Source of the DNA: CAZOWW01 sp964583765
GTDB lineage: Bacteria; Actinomycetota; Actinomycetes; Actinomycetales; Kineosporiaceae
Assembly: GCA_964583765.1 (NCBI GenBank)
Contig: CAZOWW010000036.1
Span: 1-41,504, forward strand
DNA length: 41,504 nt
Direction of reading: 5' to 3'
Positions within the stretch are counted from its first letter, which is position 1. Each line of letters begins with the position of its first letter. The translations under genes were made by a program, and so were the position numbers. Shown here piece by piece: positions 6,956 through 15,619 of this stretch. The notes under the pieces were generated by a model. It was not told the origin of the DNA. It saw nothing but the letters and a program-made list of their open reading frames with translations, and made no database searches.

Positions 6956-8532
6956 CGGTCGTGACCACGCTGGACGTGCACGGCGGGGTGGCCGGGGTCT
7001 CGGCGCACCTGGCCGACCTCGACTGCTTCGCCCGGGTACTGCTCCGGGCGGCCGATCGGCTGACCGCCGTCGCGCTGCGGGCCGCGGCCGTGGCCGCCGA
7101 CCCCCGTCTGGCCGTGGGGGGTGTGCTCTGCCCGGCCGGATTCGCCGCGGTCGAGGTCGCACTCGGCCGGGTGGTCGTCGGCGGCTCGGGCCCGGGCAGG
7201 CTCGCCGGGGAGCTCGAGCTGACCGGACGACGCCTGCTCGTGGTCGTGGGGCTCTACCGGGCCTCGGACCAGGCCGTGGACACCCTCGTCCAGCAGGCGG
7301 GCCGATGTCTGGGCCAGGCGATCGGGGAGACGCTCGGGCCGGCGGCTGTGAGCGCCGTCCCGGCGCTGGTCGGTGGCGCGGAGCTCGTGCGCTCCCGCGA
7401 CCGGGTGGGGATGCTCCCGGGGGCCTCCTCGGGTGGGAACGCCCCGGTGGACGCCACCGCCACCGGGCCGGCCGCTGGCGGTGCGGTGCTGACCGCTGGT
7501 GGCGGATTGGCGGTGCAGGAGCCGGCGGTGACGGTGACGGGCCTGGGCTACGCGACGGTCTCGGACCATGCCCGCCAGGTGCAGCTGGGCCTGGCGATGC
7601 TGCCAGGTTTCCTGTCCGGCCTTCTCGACACGGTCCCCGGAGGGACGGCCGGCTGGGCAGCCGTGACCGGCAGCCCGGGACGCCCGCGGTCCATGGTCGA
7701 CGTGGCCGCGACGTTGACCGCCCTGGGTCGGCTGGGGCCCCTGCTGCGTGAGACCGGCCGGGCGTCGGTCGGTCTGTGGGCCACTCCGGCCGTCCCGGCA
7801 CCGAACGGGGTCGCGGGCCTGGCCCAGGGGCTGCGGGACGTGTCCGGCGAGGAGGACGGGCCGGTACGGATCAGGGTGCAGGGGGTGTGCGGGCCGCACG
7901 GCCGTGCCTGGGTGGTGTACCTACCCGGCACCGCGGACTGGAACCCGATCACCCGGGACGATCCGTTCGACGTGACCGGTGATGTCGTCGCGATGGCCCG
8001 GCGGCGCACCGCCGCGGGGGCGGCCGCACTGGCGGCGATGCGACGCGCGGGGATCCCCCGGGGCGAGCCGGTCATGCTCGTCGGGCACAGCCAGGGCGGG
8101 ATGATCGCTGCCGCCCTGAGCAGTGATCCGGGGACACGACGGGAGTTCACGATCACTCATCTCGTCACGGTGGGCTCGCCGGTGGCCGAGTACCCGGTGC
8201 CCGCCGAGGTCTCGGTGCTCTCCCTGGAACACGACGACGACCTGGTCCCGGACCTCGACGGCGCGGACAACCCCGACCGGGCGTCGTGGATCACGGTACG
8301 GACGCGGGCCAAGGCGGATCCCCGGACCCGCCAGGCCGCGGCTGCGGATCCGTTCGCGGTGCACGAGCTGCCGGCCTACGAGCGGACCGCCGCTGCCGTC
8401 GACCTGAGTCCGGACTCTTCCCTGCGTGCCTGGCGGGCCGGCGCAGGCGCCTTCTTCGACGGCACTTTCGCCCTCGGTCCGGCCGAGGACTACACCGCGA
8501 CCCGACTCCAGGCGGACCGCAGTGGCCGGTGA
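6952..8532 (+). CDS. alpha/beta hydrolase with helical ESX-like N-terminal region
   Basis: A 526-residue protein. The N-terminal ~150 residues are helical (LADLDCFARVLLRAADRLTA and similar) and resemble WXG100/LXG-type delivery regions. A Gly/Ala-rich middle region follows. The C-terminal part (~290-520) is an alpha/beta hydrolase: lipase-type nucleophile elbow LVGHSQGGM (Ser380), an acidic loop SLEHDDDLVPDLDG (Asp near 430), and a candidate His471 in VHELPAYERT. The preceding VYLPGTADWNP is likely the oxyanion-hole strand. No Sec signal is visible. Translation is coupled to the small helical gene. Together they look like a substrate pair for a type VII-like route, possibly a lipase or esterase effector; this is inference. 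Confidence 0.82.
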   Translation: MTVVTTLDVHGGVAGVSAHLADLDCFARVLLRAADRLTAVALRAAAVAADPRLAVGGVLCPAGFAAVEVALGRVVVGGSGPGRLAGELELTGRRLLVVVGLYRASDQAVDTLVQQAGRCLGQAIGETLGPAAVSAVPALVGGAELVRSRDRVGMLPGASSGGNAPVDATATGPAAGGAVLTAGGGLAVQEPAVTVTGLGYATVSDHARQVQLGLAMLPGFLSGLLDTVPGGTAGWAAVTGSPGRPRSMVDVAATLTALGRLGPLLRETGRASVGLWATPAVPAPNGVAGLAQGLRDVSGEEDGPVRIRVQGVCGPHGRAWVVYLPGTADWNPITRDDPFDVTGDVVAMARRRTAAGAAALAAMRRAGIPRGEPVMLVGHSQGGMIAAALSSDPGTRREFTITHLVTVGSPVAEYPVPAEVSVLSLEHDDDLVPDLDGADNPDRASWITVRTRAKADPRTRQAAAADPFAVHELPAYERTAAAVDLSPDSSLRAWRAGAGAFFDGTFALGPAEDYTATRLQADRSGR

Positions 8533-8653
8533 ACAGCCGCGCGGCGGCGCACGACGCCGGTACCGGCGGGGGGACCGGTCGGCGGTCGACAATGCGTGGC
8601 CACCGGCTGAGCCCGTCCGTGCTCCGGGGCGGCCCTCACCGATTCCGGCGGAA

Positions 8654-10054
8654 TCAGTTGTAGAGCTGACCGGCCAGGGACTGGATTGCGCCGAGGAAGG
8701 CCGGGGGCCAGGAACCGGCGTCCGGGGACACCTGCAGCGAACCCGCCGCCCCCGTGTGCAGGACGAACTGGCCGCGGGCGATGAACTTCTTGCCGTCGGA
8801 GAGCAGAGCCAGGCGTACCCGGGTCTGCAGGCCGGACATGAGACAGTGCGCCGTCCAGCCGACCGTGACATCGGAGATGCCGTCACCGTCGAGGTCGCGG
8901 GCGCTGACCGACCCCGGCGTCACCCCCGACTGGTACTCGCCACGGCACCGGCCCTCCACGGGATCGTGCATGCGGCGCAGCTCGGTCGGCTGCTCGTGGA
9001 GGCGTGCCAGGTGAGTGATGTCGAAGGTCACCGAGCGGGCGGCGAACATGGGGAACCGGCCGCCGCCGCTCCGGGTCGAGGATCGCGCCACCGCCAGCAG
9101 GTTGAGTCCGTTGGCGTCGGTCCAGGTCCAGGCGCCGATGACGGAGCCGCCCAGGTCGTGACCACTCTCGCGGATCAGCTGGGTGGCCTCCGCGGCTCCG
9201 ATCTCCCGCAGGTCGATCCCCGCCTGCACGGACATCGTGGTCGTGGTGGTGGTCGGCGGGGTCGTGGTGGTCGAGGCAGCCGGTGTCGTGCCCCGGGTGT
9301 GGGGCGGGGCGGTCGTGGCCGTCACGCTGTCGTGGGCGTGGGTGCTGCTCGCGCCGGGCAGCAGTTGGGCCAGGGCGAGTACCGCGAGCAGCGGCAGCGC
9401 CGTGACCGCGACCACGACCGGCCACCGCAGGCGGCGATCACGTGGTTCGGGATCCTCCTCCTGGCCGGGCGGCGGGAGAGGTGGGCGGCGATGCGGGGGA
9501 AGGGCGTGGAACTCGTCGCCGGGCCGGGCGCCCGGTACCCCGACCCGGGCAGGCGGTGGCGTCTGCTGCCACTCTCCCTGCGGCACGCGCGTCCAGCCGC
9601 CGGGGGCAGCCTGTCCCCAGTCCGACATCGGCGAATCGGGCCCCGGGTGGGTCTCGGCCGGCGGTCCGTACCTCCTTGCCTCCTGGGCGGCAGCCCAGTC
9701 GGCCGGGGTGAATGCCTGGGTCGCCCCGACCGAGGGCGGGTACTGCTCGGTGGCGGGGTACTGACCGGCCGGGGGGTACTGCCCGGCCCGGGGGTACTGC
9801 TGGCCCTGCCGGTACTGCTCGGTGGGCATCCCGTAGGGCTGCGTCGCCGGACCCGGCTCCGGGTCCGAACCGGTCCACGCGCCGGGGCCCTCACCGGTGG
9901 GCCACGCTCCAGGGGGATCGCCCGGCTGCGCGTCGGGTCCGCTCCACGGTCCGGCAGCCCTGCCGTCGTCCGTGGGGTGCGACCAGCGGTCACGGGGGCG
10001 ATCTGCCGATGGCTCCCGTCGAGTACCGCCACCGGTCAACTCGTCGTCCACCAT
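8654..10054 (-). CDS. membrane-anchored M949_RS01915-type surface protein with YPxxxQ repeats
   Basis: A 466-residue protein. Residues 1-210 are a disordered cytosolic region rich in Pro/Gly/Gln, including spaced QYP units (QYPRAGQYPPAGQYP then ATEQYPPS). One membrane segment (VVVAVTALPLLAVLALAQLL, ~213-235) follows, then a Thr-rich stalk (TTTTPPTTTTTT). The extracellular domain of ~190 residues contains ARDLDGDGISDVTVGW, a Ca-binding-like DxDxDG loop. This is the hallmark of the M949_RS01915 'surface polysaccharide biosynthesis' family, whose biochemistry is not defined. ATG at 10054 has AGGAGCGAGG upstream. A 7-bp inverted repeat (GATTCCG/CGGAATC, 8641-8655) overlaps the stop. Confidence 0.8.
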   Translation of the reverse strand: MVDDELTGGGTRREPSADRPRDRWSHPTDDGRAAGPWSGPDAQPGDPPGAWPTGEGPGAWTGSDPEPGPATQPYGMPTEQYRQGQQYPRAGQYPPAGQYPATEQYPPSVGATQAFTPADWAAAQEARRYGPPAETHPGPDSPMSDWGQAAPGGWTRVPQGEWQQTPPPARVGVPGARPGDEFHALPPHRRPPLPPPGQEEDPEPRDRRLRWPVVVAVTALPLLAVLALAQLLPGASSTHAHDSVTATTAPPHTRGTTPAASTTTTPPTTTTTTMSVQAGIDLREIGAAEATQLIRESGHDLGGSVIGAWTWTDANGLNLLAVARSSTRSGGGRFPMFAARSVTFDITHLARLHEQPTELRRMHDPVEGRCRGEYQSGVTPGSVSARDLDGDGISDVTVGWTAHCLMSGLQTRVRLALLSDGKKFIARGQFVLHTGAAGSLQVSPDAGSWPPAFLGAIQSLAGQLYN

Positions 10055-10229
10055 GGTCCTCGCTCCTGCCGGGTGGCCTGTCCGGGCGTTCCCCGTCGCC
10101 CGGGCGGCTCGGAACACAGTAGTCGCAGCAGGTCCGTCCGTCATCGGTCCTGCGTACACGCGACCGAACGGGTGAGTACCTGATCCACTCGGTGGATGGT
10201 GCACGCGACCTCCTGAATCGCTCAAGCCG

Positions 10230-12416
10230 GTGGTCGCGGACGCCGACGCAGCAGGTATGCAGCCGCGCGACTCGGCGCCGGGCCAGCCTGAGCCGCGCCC
10301 CGGTGAATGGGACGTGGGTCCCCCCGGCAGACGCTTGGCGCTGCTGCTCACGTTCACGTTGGTGGGCTTCGCGCTGGCCGTCGGCGCGGTCCTCGCCTCG
10401 GCGGCGCTGTTCCTGCCCAGTGCCGGCCCGGGGCACGGGGTCTTCATCGGACTGCCCGTGGCGGGCGTGACGATCGGACTCGTCGAATCGGTCGTCGTCC
10501 GTCGTATCGTCGCCCGCCGGACCGCACTCATCGCCCGCAATCTGCGGGCGATGACCGAGCTGGTGTGGCAGGCGACTCAACCCGGTGGGGCGAACGGGAG
10601 ATCCCAACTCCGTGGCAAGTCCCGGAGCGTCGACGATCTCGATCTCGTCGGGGAGGCCATCAAGGAACTGCTCGGCGCGCTCCGGGCGGAGCGGACCTTC
10701 CGGATCATCGTCGAGAACTCCGGGGACCTGGTGATCCTCGTGGACGAGGGGCGGAGGATCACCTTCGCCTCGACATCCTGCCGCGAGACGCTGGGGATGG
10801 CCCCGGAGGAGATGTTCGGTCAGCCGGTCATGATCTTCGTCCACGCGGACGACCTGGACCGGTTCGACGAGCTGGCTGCGACCGCGGAGCGTGGGGAGGC
10901 GGACGAACTGCGCCCGCGTCTGCGTCTGCGCACCGCCTCCGGTGGCTGGCGGGTGCTCGAGTGGGTGATCACCGCGCTGCACGACGGCGGGCTGAACTCG
11001 CTGCTGCTGACCGGTCGGGACGTCACGGACCAGGCGGCCCTGGAGCTGGAGCTGGTGCACCAGGCGACCCACGACCTGTTGACCGGGTTGCCGAACCGCA
11101 AGGCGCTGATCGAGCTGGCCGGTGAGGTGCTGAGGGACGCCGGGTCCCAGGAGCCGGTGGCGATCGTGATGATCGACCTGGACCGGTTCAAGGACGTGAA
11201 CGACAGCCTCGGCCATGCGGTCGGGGACCAGCTCCTCGCCCAGGTGGGTCCCCGACTGCGGTCGATCCTGCGCCCCACCGACACGATTGCCCGGCTCGGT
11301 GGCGACGAGTTCGCGGTGCTGCTGCCGTGGGCGAACGCCGCGTCGGCCCTGGTGGTCGCCGAGCGTCTCGCCGCGCAACTGGAGGACCCGTTCCTCGTGG
11401 ACGGGATGGAGCTGCATGTGGAGGCCTCGCTCGGGGTCGCCGTGAGCCACCAGCCCGGCCGGGCGGCCACCGTCACCGTGGCGGGGCTGCTGCGCGAGGC
11501 CGACATCGCCATGTACCGCGCCAAGGAGGGGCGGACGGTCATCGCGACCTTCGACCCCGAACGGGACTCGGGGCAGGCCCGCTCCCGGCTGGAGATGTCG
11601 GCCGATCTGCGCAAGGCCATCGGTGACGGCCAGTTGGTCGTGTACTACCAGCCGGTGGTGGACGTCCTGGAGGGCCGGCTGTCGGGGGTCGAGGCGCTGG
11701 TGCGCTGGCAGCATCCGACGCGGGGTCTGTTGCCGCCGGCGGAGTTCCTGCCGCTGGCCGAACAGACCGGGCTGATCCTGCCGCTGTCCCGCGAGGTGCT
11801 GGAGATGGCGCTCGCGCAGGCCGCCGAGTGGGCCGCGGACGACCGGGCGGTCCAGATCGCGGTGAACCTCTCGCCACGGTGGCTGCAGCTGGAGGACGTG
11901 CCCGCCGTGGTCGAACGCCGGCTGCAGGCACACGGCGTCCCCCCGTCGCTCCTGCGACTCGAGCTGACCGAGAGCGTCGTCCTCGCAGACCCGGACGAGA
12001 CCCTGCCCATGCTCCTGCGGTTGCGCGGCATGGGGGTCGGGTTGTCCCTGGACGACTTCGGGACCGGCTTCTCATCCCTGTCCTACCTGCGCAACCTGCC
12101 CGTGGACGAGCTCAAGGTGGACCGGGCGTTCGTCCAGGCGATGACCACGATGCCGCAGGACGCAGTGATCGTCCGGACGGCGATCGAGCTCGGGCACAAC
12201 CTCGGCATGGCCGTGGTGGCCGAGGGGGTCGAGGACGCCGACATCCTCGCCGAGGTGGTGGCCTCGGGCTGCGCGCTGCTCCAGGGCTACTACTTCTCGC
12301 GACCGCTCCCGCCGAAGGAGCTGCGGGCCTGGTGGGACGAGCGACTCCCGGCGGCCGCGGCCCGGCCACGGCTGGGCACGAACTCCTCCTGGGACGAGTC
12401 GCTGCCCACCTCCTGA
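10230..12416 (+). CDS. membrane PAS-GGDEF-EAL protein (c-di-GMP synthesis/breakdown)
   Basis: A 728-residue protein. Two membrane helices lie at about 35-60 and 68-85. A PAS domain (~155-265) follows, containing FRIIVENSGDLVILVDEGRR. The GGDEF domain has an intact RLGGDEF (GGDEF at 357-361) and an inhibitory I-site RPTD (348-351) five residues upstream. The EAL domain (from ~460) has intact EALVRW (488-490), VNLSPRW, ELTESV, LDDFGTG, ELKVDRAF and VAEGVE. Both activities could therefore be functional, with product feedback at the I-site. Start uncertain: GTG 10230 has no Shine-Dalgarno, and ATG 10257 has only a weak, too-close GCAGG. A related protein lies at 18895-21012. Confidence 0.93.
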   Translation: MVADADAAGMQPRDSAPGQPEPRPGEWDVGPPGRRLALLLTFTLVGFALAVGAVLASAALFLPSAGPGHGVFIGLPVAGVTIGLVESVVVRRIVARRTALIARNLRAMTELVWQATQPGGANGRSQLRGKSRSVDDLDLVGEAIKELLGALRAERTFRIIVENSGDLVILVDEGRRITFASTSCRETLGMAPEEMFGQPVMIFVHADDLDRFDELAATAERGEADELRPRLRLRTASGGWRVLEWVITALHDGGLNSLLLTGRDVTDQAALELELVHQATHDLLTGLPNRKALIELAGEVLRDAGSQEPVAIVMIDLDRFKDVNDSLGHAVGDQLLAQVGPRLRSILRPTDTIARLGGDEFAVLLPWANAASALVVAERLAAQLEDPFLVDGMELHVEASLGVAVSHQPGRAATVTVAGLLREADIAMYRAKEGRTVIATFDPERDSGQARSRLEMSADLRKAIGDGQLVVYYQPVVDVLEGRLSGVEALVRWQHPTRGLLPPAEFLPLAEQTGLILPLSREVLEMALAQAAEWAADDRAVQIAVNLSPRWLQLEDVPAVVERRLQAHGVPPSLLRLELTESVVLADPDETLPMLLRLRGMGVGLSLDDFGTGFSSLSYLRNLPVDELKVDRAFVQAMTTMPQDAVIVRTAIELGHNLGMAVVAEGVEDADILAEVVASGCALLQGYYFSRPLPPKELRAWWDERLPAAAARPRLGTNSSWDESLPTS

Positions 12417-12545
12417 GACCGGCCGGAACCGGCCGTGGCAGGTGGGTGGAAAGCCGGGTGGGTGTCACTCCGGTCGGACCCGGACCACACCGCCGGACCG
12501 GTGGTCAGCTCACCGCGAGGAGAACCGACACCGTCGGCCTCACGG

Positions 12546-12935
12546 TCAGTCCTGGTCGGGCACGACGATGTTCAGCACCATGCTGACGAAGGTGACCACG
12601 AACGCCGCCGCGACCGCCGTCCAGAAGAAATGGTCAATCGTGAACGAGATGCCCAATTTGCCGGACAGCCAGGACACGATCTCCAGCATGAGGGCGTTCA
12701 CCACGAAGGCGATGAGCCCCAGCGAGAAGAAGTAGAACGGCAGGGTCAGCAGCTTGACCACCGGCTTGATGACGGTGTTCACGACGCCGAAGAGCGCGCC
12801 CAGCACCATCAGGGTGAGCACGGTCCGCGCCGTGCCGTGACCGGTCACGTGGACACCGTCCACGATGGCGGAGGCGACCCAGATGGCCGCCGCGTTGATG
12901 CCGATCTTCACCAGGTACTTGCGCACGTGCCGCAT
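12546..12935 (-). CDS. phage_holin_4_2 family (Mycobacterium-type small membrane protein)
   Basis: A 129-residue integral membrane protein with four hydrophobic segments: VKIGINAAAIWVASAIV, TVLTLMVLGALFGVVNTVI, the segment LLTLPFYFFSLGLIAFVVNA, and AVAAAFVVTFVSMVLNIVV. The NTVIKPVVKLLTLPFYFFSLGL motif is diagnostic of PF04020, a widespread chromosomal family of unknown role, not a lysis gene here because no phage genes are nearby. Start uncertain between ATG 12935 and GTG 12926; GGCAGG suits the GTG better (9-base spacing). It converges with the GGDEF-EAL gene. Confidence 0.88.
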   Translation of the reverse strand: MRHVRKYLVKIGINAAAIWVASAIVDGVHVTGHGTARTVLTLMVLGALFGVVNTVIKPVVKLLTLPFYFFSLGLIAFVVNALMLEIVSWLSGKLGISFTIDHFFWTAVAAAFVVTFVSMVLNIVVPDQD

Positions 12936-13268
12936 CCTGCCATGGCGGAGCCCGCATCGGGAGATCTTCCCGCGTGTCTTCCTGGACAGGTGGCGGCGGG
13001 AACCGCGCGTGGTCAGGAACTCGACGCCGTTGCGTACCTGTTGAACAGCCCTGCGTAGGGTCGAGTCTCGAACGGATGCGCCCGAAAGAGCTATTCGGTC
13101 ACTGAACGTCTTGACAGAGTCACACCCAGATGACCCACGATCGTACGTCTTCTCGTGATTGGTCCTGCCCGAGCGGCCCGCAACCATTCGGGTGTCACCC
13201 CTTCAGTCCAATCGGCCGGCTGCCGATACAACGAGAGCGAGTACCGACCTCCCGCCAGGAGAGGAGCC
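12936..13268. other. 333-bp divergent intergenic region with a candidate -35 box
   Basis: No gene seen. TTGACA at 13111-13116 is a perfect -35 on the plus strand; CACGAT at 13136-13141 is a poor -10, at 19-bp spacing. TAGGGT near 13056 could be another plus-strand -10. The segment 13080-13240 is less GC-rich than its surroundings, as expected for promoters. It serves the rightward Thr-rich gene and the leftward holin-like gene. Confidence 0.4.
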
Positions 13269-14216
13269 ATGACCAGTTCGCCACCTCCGGTCGCCGCCCG
13301 TCATCGGTGCGGCGATGCCCTGGTGTGGCCGGTCGCGGTCTCTGCCGTCCTGTGCGGCGGCGGCGTATTCACCCTCGCGGTGGCCGGCGCCATGGCATTG
13401 GGCGGGTTCTCCCCGACGGGTACGGGCCCGTCCGAGGCTGGGGTCCTCCGGCCGGACCGGGTGATAGCCGACCCGGCATCCCCCACTCGTTCGGCACGCC
13501 CGGTGCCGCACTCGCGGACATCCGCTACCCCCTCGGGCTTCCACGCCGTGCACGCCGACCTGCACTCCGAGGACGGCAACGGCGACGGTGACGGGAACGA
13601 TGCGTCCGGCCGGTCGGGCACGCAGACCTCGGGGACCCGGGTGCCGCCCACATCGACGAGTACCACGTCCCCCATGGCCGAGGCGGGGTCGACCACGACC
13701 ACCACCGGTGCGTTGACCGTGACCGTGACGGAGCCTGTGACCACGACCACGACCACGGAGCCGGTGACCACGACGACCACGGAACCTGTCACCACCACGA
13801 CCACGGAGCCGGTGACCACCACGACGGAACCGTTCACGACGACGGTGACCGAGCCGGCCGCGACCACGACCACCGAACCGGCGACCGTGACCATGACGGA
13901 TCCGGTCAGCACCACGACGGAGCCCGCCACCACGACCACGGAGCCGGTGACCACCACGACAGGGTTCCTGACCACGACGACCTTCACGTTCACGATCACC
14001 CCGGTGCCCACCACGTCGACGTCCTCGGGTCCGGGGTGCCTCCGGCCCTCGGTGGTCTCGACCGGGGTGATCGTGCGCACCGCGGAGGCACCCTCCCGGA
14101 CGGCGACGTCGGGTGTGCCCGCGACGTCCGGCATGGTCGATCCGGTCTGCCCGCTGAGCGTCGGTGCCGAGGCGGGGCACCCCGGGCCGGACCATGGGTG
14201 GCGCACTGCCCGCTGA
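13269..14216 (+). CDS. Thr-Glu-Pro repeat protein, membrane-anchored or secreted
   Basis: A 315-residue protein. An N-terminal hydrophobic helix (ALVWPVAVSAVLCGGGVFTL, ~18-45) is followed by a polar spacer. About residues 140-245 consist of roughly ten repeats of T(2-5)-(E/D)-P-(V/A/F), such as TTTTEPVT. The end is a Ser/Thr/Pro/Gly-rich region with two Cys (PGCLRPS, DPVCPLS). No catalytic domain is visible. ATG at 13269 has GAGAGGAGCC upstream. Such segments are typical glycosylated stalks crossing the cell wall. An opposite-strand open frame over this stretch and the next gene is a GC artefact. The nucleotide repeats (13735-13970) will be prone to length change. Confidence 0.7.
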   Translation: MTSSPPPVAARHRCGDALVWPVAVSAVLCGGGVFTLAVAGAMALGGFSPTGTGPSEAGVLRPDRVIADPASPTRSARPVPHSRTSATPSGFHAVHADLHSEDGNGDGDGNDASGRSGTQTSGTRVPPTSTSTTSPMAEAGSTTTTTGALTVTVTEPVTTTTTTEPVTTTTTEPVTTTTTEPVTTTTEPFTTTVTEPAATTTTEPATVTMTDPVSTTTEPATTTTEPVTTTTGFLTTTTFTFTITPVPTTSTSSGPGCLRPSVVSTGVIVRTAEAPSRTATSGVPATSGMVDPVCPLSVGAEAGHPGPDHGWRTAR

Positions 14217-14321
14217 CCGTGGGCATCGGTGTGCCTGAGGGGATTGCTCCGGACGGGGACGGTGCACTGCTCCGGACGGCGGTCCGTCGCCGTTCCACTG
14301 GTTGTCACCTTCTGCTCTCGA

Positions 14322-14327
14322 TAGGTT
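14322..14327 (+). promoter_or_regulatory. candidate -10 of the 2-oxoacid dehydrogenase operon
   Basis: TAGGTT, identical to the pntAA hexamer, lies about 80 bp upstream of the E1-alpha start. A possible -35 TTGTCA is at 14302-14307, but the 14-bp spacing is short, so the -35 assignment is weak. Confidence 0.3.
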
Positions 14328-14407
14328 GGGCCGCACCCCGGAGCCTGTGACGTCCTGTCCCATCGGGGATGATCGTCCGGTCCTTCCGGTTCGCTCAAGG
14401 AGGTTCC

Positions 14408-15619
14408 GTGACCGAAGTCCCACCGACCGGCCCGGTCCCCCCACCCGGATCCGGGGCGGAGTGCGTGCAACTGCTCCGGCCGGACGGGACCCGCGTCACG
14501 CATCCCGAGTACGCCTGTGATCTCACGCCGGACGAACTGCGGACGGCATACCGGGACCTCGTGCTCTCGCGGCGGCTCGATGCCGAAGCCACGGCGCTGC
14601 AGCGCCAGGGCGAGCTCGGCCTCTGGGCGGGCATGCTCGGCCAGGAGGCGGCACAGGTCGGTTCGGCGCGGGCGCTGTCCCCGCAGGACTACGTCTTCCC
14701 CTCCTATCGTGAGCACGCGGTCGCCTGGTGCCGGGGCATCGATCCGCTGACCCTGCTCGGCATGTTCCGCGGGGTCACCCACGGCGGGTGGGATCCGGTC
14801 GAGCACGGGTTCCACCTCTACGCGATCGTGATCGGCTCGCAGCCGCTGCATGCGGCCGGGTACGCGATGGGCCTGCAGCGGGACGGCCTCGTGGGCACCG
14901 GCGACCCCTCGCGGGACGCCGCGGTGCTCGTGTACTTCGGTGACGGAGCGACCTCCCAGGGCGACGTCAGCGAGGCCCTGGTCTTCGCGAGCGTCTTCCA
15001 GGCCCCCGTGGTCTTCTTCTGCCAGAACAACCAGTGGGCGATCTCGGCCCCCGTGCAGCGGCAGAGCCGGGTTCCACTGCGGCAGCGGGCAAGCGGCTTC
15101 GGCGTACCGGGTGTCCGCGTGGACGGCAACGACGTGCTGGCGGTGCACGCGGTCACCCGGGCCGCGCTGGATCGGGCCCGGGCCGGTGAGGGTCCCACCA
15201 TGATCGAGGCCTACACCTACCGCATGGGCGCGCACACGACCTCGGACGACCCGACGCGTTACCGCTCGGCCGCCGAGGTCGAGGAGTGGGGCCGGCACGA
15301 CCCGATCGAGCGGGTACGGTCCCTCCTGCGGGCCGAGGGTCTGCTGGACGACGAGGCCGAGGGAGCGCTCGCCGAGGAGGCGGACGCCCTGGCCGCCCGG
15401 ATGCGTGCGGGATGCCGCGCGATGCCGGACCCCGACCCCGCGGACATCTTCCGCCACGTCTACCGCGAGGAGCACCCGCTGCTGGACCAGGAACGGGAGT
15501 GGTTCGCCGGCTACCAGGCGTCCTTCCTCTCGCAGGACCCGGGTGCGGGCTCCCCGCAGGGCACGGGTGCGGGCTCCCCGCAGAGCACAGGTGCGGGTGC
15601 CGGGACGGCGACCCGATGA
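14408..15619 (+). CDS. 2-oxoacid dehydrogenase E1 component, alpha subunit
   Basis: A 403-residue thiamine-diphosphate enzyme subunit that decarboxylates a 2-oxoacid. The ThDP/Mg motif is GDGATSQGDVSEALVFAS with CQNNQWAIS downstream. MLGQEAAQVGSA, the YVFPSYREHAV block and YRMGAHTTSDDPTRYR (phosphorylation-loop region) are family hallmarks. GTG at 14408 has a near-perfect AAGGAGGT (14397-14404). The ATGA overlap couples it to E1-beta. The last 25 residues are a repetitive tail (GAGSPQGTGAGSPQSTGAGA). Actinobacteria usually make acetyl-CoA with a single-chain AceE, so the separate alpha/beta form suggests branched-chain 2-oxoacids (bkdA-like). No E3 gene is in the cluster. Confidence 0.94.
   Translation: MTEVPPTGPVPPPGSGAECVQLLRPDGTRVTHPEYACDLTPDELRTAYRDLVLSRRLDAEATALQRQGELGLWAGMLGQEAAQVGSARALSPQDYVFPSYREHAVAWCRGIDPLTLLGMFRGVTHGGWDPVEHGFHLYAIVIGSQPLHAAGYAMGLQRDGLVGTGDPSRDAAVLVYFGDGATSQGDVSEALVFASVFQAPVVFFCQNNQWAISAPVQRQSRVPLRQRASGFGVPGVRVDGNDVLAVHAVTRAALDRARAGEGPTMIEAYTYRMGAHTTSDDPTRYRSAAEVEEWGRHDPIERVRSLLRAEGLLDDEAEGALAEEADALAARMRAGCRAMPDPDPADIFRHVYREEHPLLDQEREWFAGYQASFLSQDPGAGSPQGTGAGSPQSTGAGAGTATR

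Noticed and set aside
12546..12935. Phage remnant suggested by the holin-like protein
   Set aside because: PF04020 proteins are common chromosomal membrane proteins and no other phage gene is present.
13735..13970. CRISPR-like array
   Set aside because: Repeats are short, in frame and without unique spacers; they encode the Thr-Glu-Pro stalk.
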